A stretch of 8,260 bases of DNA, from assembly GCA_003235465.1 (NCBI GenBank), contig QJWD01000174.1, positions 1 to 8,260 of the forward strand. Reading direction: 5' to 3'. Below, piece after piece: positions 1-5,548 of the stretch (position 1 is its first letter; every line of letters starts with the position of its first letter). The stretch comes from Nitrospirota bacterium. GTDB lineage: Bacteria; Nitrospinota; Nitrospinia; Nitrospinales; VA-1. The notes beneath the pieces were generated by a model. It was given only the letters and a program-made list of their open reading frames with translations, was not told the origin of the DNA and did not search any database. A program made the translations under genes and the position numbers.

Positions 1-1
1 G

Positions 2-556
2 GACCTTTTTGAAATGGACACCGAGAAGCGGGCGCTCGAGGGCATTTTTTTCGGTTTCCAGTACCCGGTGGAAATTCCCGGCGTCAACAACGCGGAATTT
101 CTGCGCATGGCCTACAACGCCAGGCGGGTGCACCAGGGACAGGACGAGCTCGACCCGCTGGATTTCGACGAAATCCTGAACGAGAAGATGAGCTGGCTCG
201 GCATGGAGGCGAAATACAAGAACCGCAGCCTGAACGACGGCTTTTCCGGCGGCGAGAAAAAGAAAAACGAGATTTTGCAGATGGCGATCCTCGAGCCGAA
301 ACTCGCGGTGCTCGACGAAACCGATTCGGGGCTGGATATCGACGCGCTCCGGGTCGTCGCCGGCGGCGTCAACAAGCTGCGCAGCAAGGACAACGCCCTC
401 ATCCTCATTACCCATTACCAGCGCCTCCTCGATTATATCGAGCCGGATTTCGTTCATGTGCTGAGCAAAGGCAAGATCGTGAAGTCGGGGGAGAAGGGGC
501 TGGCTCTGGAACTCGAAGCCATGGGGTACGACTGGCTCACCACCACCAAGGCGTAA
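2..556 (+). CDS. sufC: SufC, Fe-S assembly ATPase (5' truncated by window edge)
   Basis: SufC is the cytosolic ABC-type ATPase of the SufBCD complex, which assembles Fe-S clusters and passes them to apoproteins. The reading frame is open from base 2, so the 184 visible residues are the C-terminal three quarters of a protein that is about 250 residues in the family. The Walker A loop lies outside the window. Counting visible residues, I see the Q-loop in GFQYPVEIPG (Gln20), the ABC signature FSGGEKKK (81-88), Walker B with catalytic Glu in LAVLDE (Asp105, Glu106), the D-loop SGLD, and the switch His138 in ITHYQR. YPVEIPG and SGLDIDAL are typical of SufC rather than of transport ATPases. The ATG at base 14 is internal and not the real start. 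sufD follows after 9 bases, in an operon arrangement. The family assignment is certain; the missing N-terminus cannot be judged. Confidence 0.97.
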   Translation, partial: DLFEMDTEKRALEGIFFGFQYPVEIPGVNNAEFLRMAYNARRVHQGQDELDPLDFDEILNEKMSWLGMEAKYKNRSLNDGFSGGEKKKNEILQMAILEPKLAVLDETDSGLDIDALRVVAGGVNKLRSKDNALILITHYQRLLDYIEPDFVHVLSKGKIVKSGEKGLALELEAMGYDWLTTTKA

Positions 557-565
557 GGGGGCTCC

Positions 566-1876
566 ATGTCGGGTACTGTCAAGGAAGCCGCCAGCGAGGG
601 ACAGGCGCCGTTTCTAGAACTTCAGCGAAAATTCGTGCGGGACGCCCAGCCCGGGGGCGCGTTAAGCGCGCTCGGCGAGGCGGGCCTCAAGCGTTTTCAG
701 GCGCTCGGTTTTCCACACCGCAAGCATGAGATGTACACCTTCGTCGGCACGCAGGATCTGGTCGGCCAGGGTTTCGGGTTGCCCACGGGCGAGGCCGCGC
801 CGGAAGCGGTGCGGGCCGAGGTTTTCCCCGGTTGCGAGAAAAGCGTGCTGGTGCTGGTCGACGGCCGTTTCCGGCCGGATCTTTCCGACACCTCGGCGCT
901 GGCAGGCGCGCTCACCGTTCGGCCGCTTGCCGAAGCGCTGGCCGATTCCGCCCTGAAGGACTATTACCAGGAAAACATCGATAACGAAAACGACGTGTTC
1001 GCGGCGATGAACGCCGCGTTCATGGCGGAAGGCACGGCGCTCACCCTGGCTGAGAAGGCCGCGCCGGAAGCGCCGCTTCAGGTCCTGTTTTATTCCACCG
1101 GTTCCTCCACGCCGGTGCTCAACCAGCCGCGCCTGCTGATTCAGGTCCGCCCGCTGGCCGAGCTCAACCTGATCACGCGATTTGCCGGTAGCGGGCCGAA
1201 CTACTTCGTCAACGCGGCCATCGATATTCTGGTGGACGAAGGCGGCCAGGTCGCCTGTTCCGAGGTCCAGCGCGACCCCTTCGAGGCGTGGCATTTTTGC
1301 AAGACCCGCGTCGTGCTCGCCGCCGACAGCCGCTGCCATGCCGTCGTCGCGTCGTACGGCAGCCGTCTCGCGCGGCACCATTTCGACGGCCGCCTGAAGG
1401 CCCCCGGGGCCGAGTTGTCGCTGTCTTCGGTGAGCGTGCTCGGCGGCAGGGAGCAGGTGCACCAGTTCGTGCGCATCCACCACGAAGCGCCGCACACCAC
1501 CAGCCACCAACTGTTCAAGAACATCGTCGACGACGCCAGCCGAGCAAGCGTCGACGGCACCGTCATCGTCTCCGCCGGGGCGCAGCTCGTGAACTCCGAT
1601 CAGCTCATCAACAACCTGATGATGTCCAGCGAGGCGCACGCCGACAACAAGCCGAACCTGATGATCTTCGCCGACGACGTCAAATGCACGCACGGCGCCA
1701 CCGTAGGCCAGATCGATCCGGACCAGATGTTTTACCTCAAAACCCGCGGCCTCTCCGAGAAGACGGCCAAGGAACTGCTCACCAAGAGTTTCGCCGAAAG
1801 CGTGATCGATACCGTGCGCTTTCCCGCGGTGGCGGCGGAGCTCAAGCAATCTTTACTCAAGAAGCTGGAGGCGTAA
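566..1876 (+). CDS. sufD: SufD, scaffold partner of the SufBCD complex
   Basis: SufD pairs with SufB to form the beta-helix scaffold on which SufC acts, and the SufB-SufD interface is where the cluster is built. The product has 436 residues, close to E. coli SufD (423). The C-terminal half holds the diagnostic block: HQFVRIHH, the stretch around NSDQLINNLMM, and ADDVKCTHGATVG. His376 in KCTHGATVG lines up with E. coli SufD His360, a residue needed for cluster assembly, by equal distance to the C-terminus allowing for tail length. SufB would carry a different motif here, so this is SufD and not a second SufB. The ATG at 566 follows an AGGGGG ribosome binding site at 556-561, which overlaps the sufC stop, suggesting translational coupling. 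A single base separates its stop from sufS. Confidence 0.96.
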   Translation: MSGTVKEAASEGQAPFLELQRKFVRDAQPGGALSALGEAGLKRFQALGFPHRKHEMYTFVGTQDLVGQGFGLPTGEAAPEAVRAEVFPGCEKSVLVLVDGRFRPDLSDTSALAGALTVRPLAEALADSALKDYYQENIDNENDVFAAMNAAFMAEGTALTLAEKAAPEAPLQVLFYSTGSSTPVLNQPRLLIQVRPLAELNLITRFAGSGPNYFVNAAIDILVDEGGQVACSEVQRDPFEAWHFCKTRVVLAADSRCHAVVASYGSRLARHHFDGRLKAPGAELSLSSVSVLGGREQVHQFVRIHHEAPHTTSHQLFKNIVDDASRASVDGTVIVSAGAQLVNSDQLINNLMMSSEAHADNKPNLMIFADDVKCTHGATVGQIDPDQMFYLKTRGLSEKTAKELLTKSFAESVIDTVRFPAVAAELKQSLLKKLEA

Positions 1877-1877
1877 C

Positions 1878-3125
1878 ATGCCACAGACCATCATAGCAGC
1901 CAAGGCCCCGTTCGACGTCGACCGGATCCGGGAGGATTTTCCTATCCTGTCGCAAACAGTGCGCGGCAAACCTTTGGTTTACCTGGACAACGCCGCGACG
2001 ACGCAGAAGCCCCTTGCGGTCATCGAACGCGTTCGAAAATTTGACGCCGAGGAATACGGCACCGTTCGCCGGGGGGCCTACCGCCTGTGCGAACACGCGA
2101 CCCAACTGTTCGAGGAGACGCGGCAGAAAGTCGCCGATTTGCTCGGCGCCGGCGACAAGAAGGAGATCGTGTTCACGAGCGGCACCACGCAGGCGATCAA
2201 CCTCGTCGCCTACAGTTTCGGGCGGCGTTTCGTGAACCCCGGCGACGAGATCATCATCTCCCATATCGAGCACCACGCCAACACGGTTCCCTGGCAGGTG
2301 GTGTGCGAGGAACGCGGCGCCAGGCTCAAGGTCATCCCCGTCGACGACCGCGGTGAGCTGATCCTCGAGGAATTCGACAAGCTGCTCACGGACAAGACCC
2401 GGATGGTGGCGGTCAACCATGTTTCCAACGCGCTCGGCACGGTGAATCCGGTCCGCGAGATCACGAGGCGGGCGCATGCCGCGGGCGCGCGCGTGCTGGT
2501 CGACGGCGCGCAGAGCACGCCGCACATGAAGGTCGATGTTCAGGACATCGGCTGCGACTTTTATACCTTCTCCGGCCACAAGATGTATGCGCCGAGCGGC
2601 GTTGGCGGCGTGTTCGGCAAGATGGAACTGTGGCGGGAGATGCCGCCTTACGTCACCGGCGGCGACATGATCATGACGGTGACGCTGGAAAAAACCACCT
2701 ACGCCGCACCGCCGGCGCGGTTCGAGGCGGGCACGCCGCCGATCACCCAGGTGATCGGCCTGGGCGCGGCCATCGACTACCTGAACGGCATCGGCATGGA
2801 GGCGATTGCGGAATACGAGCACAGCCTGCTCGAGTACGGCACCCGCCTGCTCGAAGGCATCGACGGGTTGAGGATCATCGGCACGGCGCGCGACAAGGCG
2901 GCGCTGTTGTCCTTCGTGCTGGATGCGGCGCACCCGCACGACGTGGTCACCCTGCTCGACCAGGATGGCGTCGCCGTGCGCGGCGGCCACCACTGCGCCC
3001 AGCCGACGATGGCCCGCTTCGGCGTGCCGGCCACCAGCCGCGCGTCGATGGCGTTCTACAATAAACCCGAAGAACTGGACGCCCTCGCCGAGGGTATCCG
3101 CAAGGTCATCAAACTTTTTTCATAG
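1878..3125 (+). CDS. sufS: SufS, PLP-dependent cysteine desulfurase (group II)
   Basis: SufS converts L-cysteine to L-alanine and carries the released sulfur as a persulfide on its active-site cysteine, supplying the Suf scaffold. The protein has 415 residues (E. coli SufS has 406). Visible active-site elements are PLP-stacking His132 (EHHAN), Asp209 and Gln212 (VDGAQ), the PLP Schiff-base Lys235 (FSGHK), persulfide Cys373 in RGGHHCAQP, and Arg388 (SRAS). The RxGHHCA motif marks the SufS/group II class rather than IscS or NifS. An HPHD stretch with His354 lies 19 residues before the catalytic Cys, the same spacing as the SufU zinc-ligand histidine (His342 and Cys361) of Bacillus subtilis SufS, and sufU is indeed the next gene. 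The start is ATG 1878, with GGAGG at 1867-1871 and one base after the sufD stop. Confidence 0.97.
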   Translation: MPQTIIAAKAPFDVDRIREDFPILSQTVRGKPLVYLDNAATTQKPLAVIERVRKFDAEEYGTVRRGAYRLCEHATQLFEETRQKVADLLGAGDKKEIVFTSGTTQAINLVAYSFGRRFVNPGDEIIISHIEHHANTVPWQVVCEERGARLKVIPVDDRGELILEEFDKLLTDKTRMVAVNHVSNALGTVNPVREITRRAHAAGARVLVDGAQSTPHMKVDVQDIGCDFYTFSGHKMYAPSGVGGVFGKMELWREMPPYVTGGDMIMTVTLEKTTYAAPPARFEAGTPPITQVIGLGAAIDYLNGIGMEAIAEYEHSLLEYGTRLLEGIDGLRIIGTARDKAALLSFVLDAAHPHDVVTLLDQDGVAVRGGHHCAQPTMARFGVPATSRASMAFYNKPEELDALAEGIRKVIKLFS

Positions 3126-3132
3126 CGGGGCG

Positions 3133-3194
3133 ATGAACCCGGCCGGCCGGTCAGTTCTGAAATTATAACCGCAAAGCCACCGAACTTTTTTTTC
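3133..3194 (+). promoter_or_regulatory. sufS-sufU spacer with weak -10-like box and T8 tract
   Basis: The spacer between sufS and sufU is locally AT-richer than its surroundings. It holds a 12-base palindrome of alternating CC/GG (3139-3150), a TATAAC hexamer (3164-3169, five of six bases matching a sigma-70 -10) with no matching -35, and eight T (3186-3193). A four-base stem (3148-3151 with 3179-3182) precedes the T run, too weak for a real terminator. It could be a weak internal promoter or an attenuation point that separates SufU expression from SufCDS, but the evidence is thin. Confidence 0.2.
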
Positions 3195-3201
3195 CCAGCT
3201 C

Positions 3202-3660
3202 ATGTCTTACGATAACGAACTCTACCAGCAGGTCATCCTGGATCACAACCGCAAGCCGCGCAATTTCCATGTCATGGAGAACGCGACGCACCAGTGCCAC
3301 GGCGTCAACCCGCTCTGCGGAGACGACATCACCGTGTACGTGGATGTGGATGGGGCAAGCCAGACCGTGCGCGAGGTGAGCTTCACCGGTTCCGGCTGCG
3401 CCATCTCCAAGGCCAGCACGTCCTTGATGACGGAATTTCTGAAAGGCAAGTCGCTCGACGAGGCGCGCGTCGTGTTCAGCGAGTTCCACCGCATGATCCT
3501 GGGCGAATTCGACCCTGCGAAGGAAACCAACCACCTGGGCAAGCTGAAGCTTTTCGTCGGCATCCGCGAATACCCTTCCCGCACCAAATGCGCGAGCCTG
3601 GCCTGGCACACCTTCATCGGCGCGCTCGACAAGAAAAGCGAAGGCGTCAGCACCGAGTGA
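3202..3660 (+). CDS. sufU: SufU, zinc-dependent sulfur acceptor for SufS
   Basis: SufU accepts persulfide sulfur from SufS and passes it to SufBCD. It shares the IscU fold but holds zinc. The 152 residues contain the family ligands Cys39 and Asp41 (PLCGDD), Cys66 (GSGCAIS) and Cys130 (RTKCASL). The gap between the second and third Cys is 64 residues, about 20 longer than in IscU, and the His that precedes the last Cys in IscU is Lys129 here. Both features are marks of SufU, which argues against an IscU scaffold. An additional Cys32 is present seven residues before the first ligand. No convincing ribosome binding site precedes ATG 3202; the upstream bases are a run of eight T then CCCAGCTC. 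I keep this start because the protein begins as expected for the family (MSYDNELYQQVILDH). The gap after sufS is 76 bases, the widest inside the suf genes. Confidence 0.94.
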   Translation: MSYDNELYQQVILDHNRKPRNFHVMENATHQCHGVNPLCGDDITVYVDVDGASQTVREVSFTGSGCAISKASTSLMTEFLKGKSLDEARVVFSEFHRMILGEFDPAKETNHLGKLKLFVGIREYPSRTKCASLAWHTFIGALDKKSEGVSTE

Positions 3661-3682
3661 CGCCCGGGCGTCCGCGCGATCC

Positions 3683-4750
3683 ATGACCCCTCAAACACTC
3701 AAGCAAGCACTCGGCCGGGCCACCCGCGAGGGGGATCTGGTTCGTGCCCTCTCCGGCGGCGAGCTCCTGTGCACCGCCTGCGGCCACCTGTGCCGCCTCA
3801 AGCCCGGCCAGGAGGGCGTCTGCAAGGTGCGGGCAAACGTGGGCGGCGTCCTTCGTGTGCCGTTCAATTACACCGCGGGCGTCCATAACGACCCCATCGA
3901 AAAGAAACCGTTTTTTCACGTGCTGCCGGGGTCCAGGGCGATGAGCTTCGGCATGCTCGGCTGCGATTTCCGCTGCGCCTACTGTCAGAACTGGTTCACC
4001 TCGCAAACGCTGCGGGACGAGGCCGCGACGGCGAGGATGGAGGCGGCCACCCCCGAGGCGTTGTGCCGGCAGGCGCTCGCCCACGGCGCGAGGACGCTGG
4101 TGTCCACCTACAACGAACCCCTCATCACCAGCGAGTGGGCGGTGGCGGTGTTCAAGGAAGCGAGAAGGCACGGCCTTTACACCGCCTACGTCTCCAACGG
4201 CCACGGCACGCCGGAGGTGATCGATTACCTGCGCCCGTGGCTCGACATGATCAACATCGACCTCAAGAGTTTCCAGGCGAAGAATTACCGCCGCCTGGGC
4301 GGCCACCTAGGTCACGTGCTGGACACCCTACGCCGGGTGCACGCGCTTGGCATCTGGCTCGAGGTGGTGACGCTCGTGGTGCCGGGGTTCAACGATGCGG
4401 GCGAGGAGATCGCCGACATGGCGCGTTTCATCGCTTCGGTCTCGCCGGATATTCCCTGGCACGTCACCGGCTTTTACCCGACCTACAAGATGACCGACCG
4501 GCCGGGGACGCCGGTGGAGACGCTTCTTCGGGCGCGCGATGCGGGGCTGAACGCGGGCCTCAGGTTCGTTTACTGCGGCAACCGGCCGGGGGAGACCGGA
4601 ACCTCTGAAAACACGTTTTGCCCGCGTTGCGGCCGGGCGGTGATCGAGCGCTCGGGTTTTCGCGTGCTCACAAACCGGCTGAAAGACGGCGCCTGCCCGC
4701 ACTGCAAAGAGGGGATCGCGGGCGTTTTTCAAGTCCCGCATATGAATTAA
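3683..4750 (+). CDS. amrS: AmrS-like radical SAM enzyme (AmmeMemoRadiSam family)
   Basis: This is a radical SAM protein of the type named AmmeMemoRadiSam system radical SAM enzyme, related to pyruvate formate-lyase activating enzymes. The substrate is not established as far as I know. The 355 residues show three metal-binding regions. An N-terminal Cys cluster comprises Cys30, Cys33, Cys37 and Cys47 in a C-x2-C-G-H-x-C then PGQEGVCKVR pattern. The radical SAM motif is Cys94, Cys98 and Cys101 in GCDFRCAYCQNW, which binds the 4Fe-4S cluster that cleaves SAM. A C-terminal zinc-ribbon-like set is Cys313, Cys316, Cys338 and Cys341. Further marks are STYNEP, SNGHG, NIDLKSF and VPGFND. The start ATG 3683 lies 22 bases after sufU and has no clear ribosome binding site, so coupling to sufU translation is likely. 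AMMECR1 and MEMO, the usual genomic companions, are not in the window. Placement behind the suf genes fits a heavy Fe-S demand, but that link is inference. Confidence 0.9.
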   Translation: MTPQTLKQALGRATREGDLVRALSGGELLCTACGHLCRLKPGQEGVCKVRANVGGVLRVPFNYTAGVHNDPIEKKPFFHVLPGSRAMSFGMLGCDFRCAYCQNWFTSQTLRDEAATARMEAATPEALCRQALAHGARTLVSTYNEPLITSEWAVAVFKEARRHGLYTAYVSNGHGTPEVIDYLRPWLDMINIDLKSFQAKNYRRLGGHLGHVLDTLRRVHALGIWLEVVTLVVPGFNDAGEEIADMARFIASVSPDIPWHVTGFYPTYKMTDRPGTPVETLLRARDAGLNAGLRFVYCGNRPGETGTSENTFCPRCGRAVIERSGFRVLTNRLKDGACPHCKEGIAGVFQVPHMN

Positions 4751-4793
4751 ACCCGCCCCGGCGTTCGCGCGGCGAATAAATCACTTCAGTTTG

Positions 4794-4801
4794 AAAGGAG
4801 G
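4794..4801 (+). promoter_or_regulatory. Strong ribosome binding site that fixes a TTG start
   Basis: AAAGGAGG is a full match to the anti-Shine-Dalgarno core. It is followed by six bases and then TTG at 4808, with no ATG or GTG in a better position. This is the best ribosome binding site in the window and justifies the TTG start of the flavin reductase-like gene, suggesting it is translated independently of amrS. Confidence 0.85.
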
Positions 4802-4807
4802 CAGGCA

Positions 4808-5278
4808 TTGAAACAGAAAAAGGAAGTTGGCAAGGCTTTGGGGCGGGTGGCGAGCGGGCTGTTCGTTGTTACCTCCAAATTTGAGGAGCGCGAGGACGCG
4901 CTGCTCGCCAGCTGGGTCAACCAGTGTTCCTTCGACCCGCCGGCGGTGTCGGTGGCGATAGCGAAAACGCGGCCGCTGCGCCTGCTTGTCGAAGCGTCCA
5001 ACCGGTTCATCGTGCACGTGCTCGGCAAGGATTCGAAGGCCCTGCTCAAGCATTTTTTCCGCCCGCCGAGCGATTCGATCTTCAAGGGCCTGAACGTGGG
5101 CCGGGGTTTTCACGACATCCCGTTACTGAAGGACGCGGTGTCCTGCCTGGAATGCGAGCTTGCGGGCTCGGTGAACGGGGGGGATCACATGGTGTACATT
5201 GGCAACATCGTCGGCGGCAAGGTGCTGGCCGGCGGCGAACCCTACACGCATGTGCGCGACAACGGGTTCAATTACTGA
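4808..5278 (+). CDS. Flavin reductase-like FMN-binding protein
   Basis: The 156-residue product looks like a stand-alone flavin reductase-like domain, the FMN-binding split barrel found in NAD(P)H:flavin oxidoreductases and at the C-terminus of some diflavin flavoproteins. Seen in the sequence are an N-terminal GKALGRVASGLFVVTS strand (8-23), the LLASWVNQCSFDPPAVSVAI block (32-51) that in the family lines the flavin phosphate and isoalloxazine, the NRFIVHVL strand (65-72), the GGDHMVYIGNIVGG segment (124-137) with the family-typical His127, and a closing YTHVRDNGFNY. Length agrees with single-domain members. The start is TTG 4808, chosen because of the ribosome binding site just upstream. The gap from amrS is 57 bases. 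It probably supplies or uses reduced flavin for a cytosolic redox reaction; the actual partner is unknown. Its stop overlaps the end of the opposing membrane-protein gene by 7 bases. Confidence 0.85.
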   Translation: MKQKKEVGKALGRVASGLFVVTSKFEEREDALLASWVNQCSFDPPAVSVAIAKTRPLRLLVEASNRFIVHVLGKDSKALLKHFFRPPSDSIFKGLNVGRGFHDIPLLKDAVSCLECELAGSVNGGDHMVYIGNIVGGKVLAGGEPYTHVRDNGFNY

Positions 5279-5541
5279 TCGAGCCCCAGCATGCGGCCGA
5301 TATTGTAGCGCGTGACCACCCAGTAAATCAGCACGCCGAAAAAAGCGAGCACCGACACGACGAAAACCACCAGCTTGACCAGGCGCTTGGGGTCCTCGTG
5401 GTAGTACTCGACGACGTCGTCGGCGAAGCTTTCCACCACGCCCTCATCCGGCCGCTTCTTGAATGTTTTGTCGATGGCGTCGCGGCCGTAAATGATTCCG
5501 AAGATGACCGCGATCATCAAGAGCTCGATTGCGCCTATCAT
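5272..5541 (-). CDS. Small two-pass membrane protein with TatA-like N-terminus
   Basis: The 89-residue protein is not one I can name. It has a hydrophobic N-terminal segment (1-19, MIGAIELLMIAVIFGIIYG), a charged middle (20-53, rich in Asp, Glu, Lys and Arg) and a second membrane segment (54-77, LVKLVVFVVSVLAFFGVLIY and after), ending NIGRMLGLDQ. The opening resembles the TatA/TatE family start (G-x-x-E-L-L-x-I-x-V-I, then a Gly and a polar helix). However, TatA proteins have one membrane segment and an amphipathic helix, so a Tat role is doubtful. The start codon lies 8 bases beyond the stop of the upstream gene. Its probable ribosome binding site, GAAGGAAG on the minus strand, sits in that gene's last codons, so the two are probably co-translated. 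The even composition and intact frame support a real gene. Confidence 0.75.
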   Translation of the reverse strand: MIGAIELLMIAVIFGIIYGRDAIDKTFKKRPDEGVVESFADDVVEYYHEDPKRLVKLVVFVVSVLAFFGVLIYWVVTRYNIGRMLGLDQ

Positions 5542-5548
5542 AGGGTGA

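Noticed and set aside
662..2993. Long open frames on the minus strand opposite sufD (662-1849) and sufS (1857-2993)
   Set aside because: They mirror GC-rich third-position bias of the real genes, their translations are Arg/Ala/His/Asp-rich with no recognisable domain, and sufD and sufS are unambiguous on the other strand.
3079..3120. CCCTCGCCGAGGG hairpin followed by six T at the end of sufS, as a terminator
   Set aside because: The T run is about 24 bases from the stem, so it does not form an intrinsic terminator, and both elements are ordinary sufS codons.
3133..3168. Possible 11-codon leader peptide (MNPAGRSVLKL) between sufS and sufU
   Set aside because: GGGG is only two bases from the ATG, too close for a ribosome binding site. 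There is no run of regulatory codons and no terminator/antiterminator pair downstream.
3202..3660. IscU scaffold rather than SufU
   Set aside because: The spacing between the second and third Cys is about 20 residues longer than in IscU, and the His before the last Cys is replaced by Lys.
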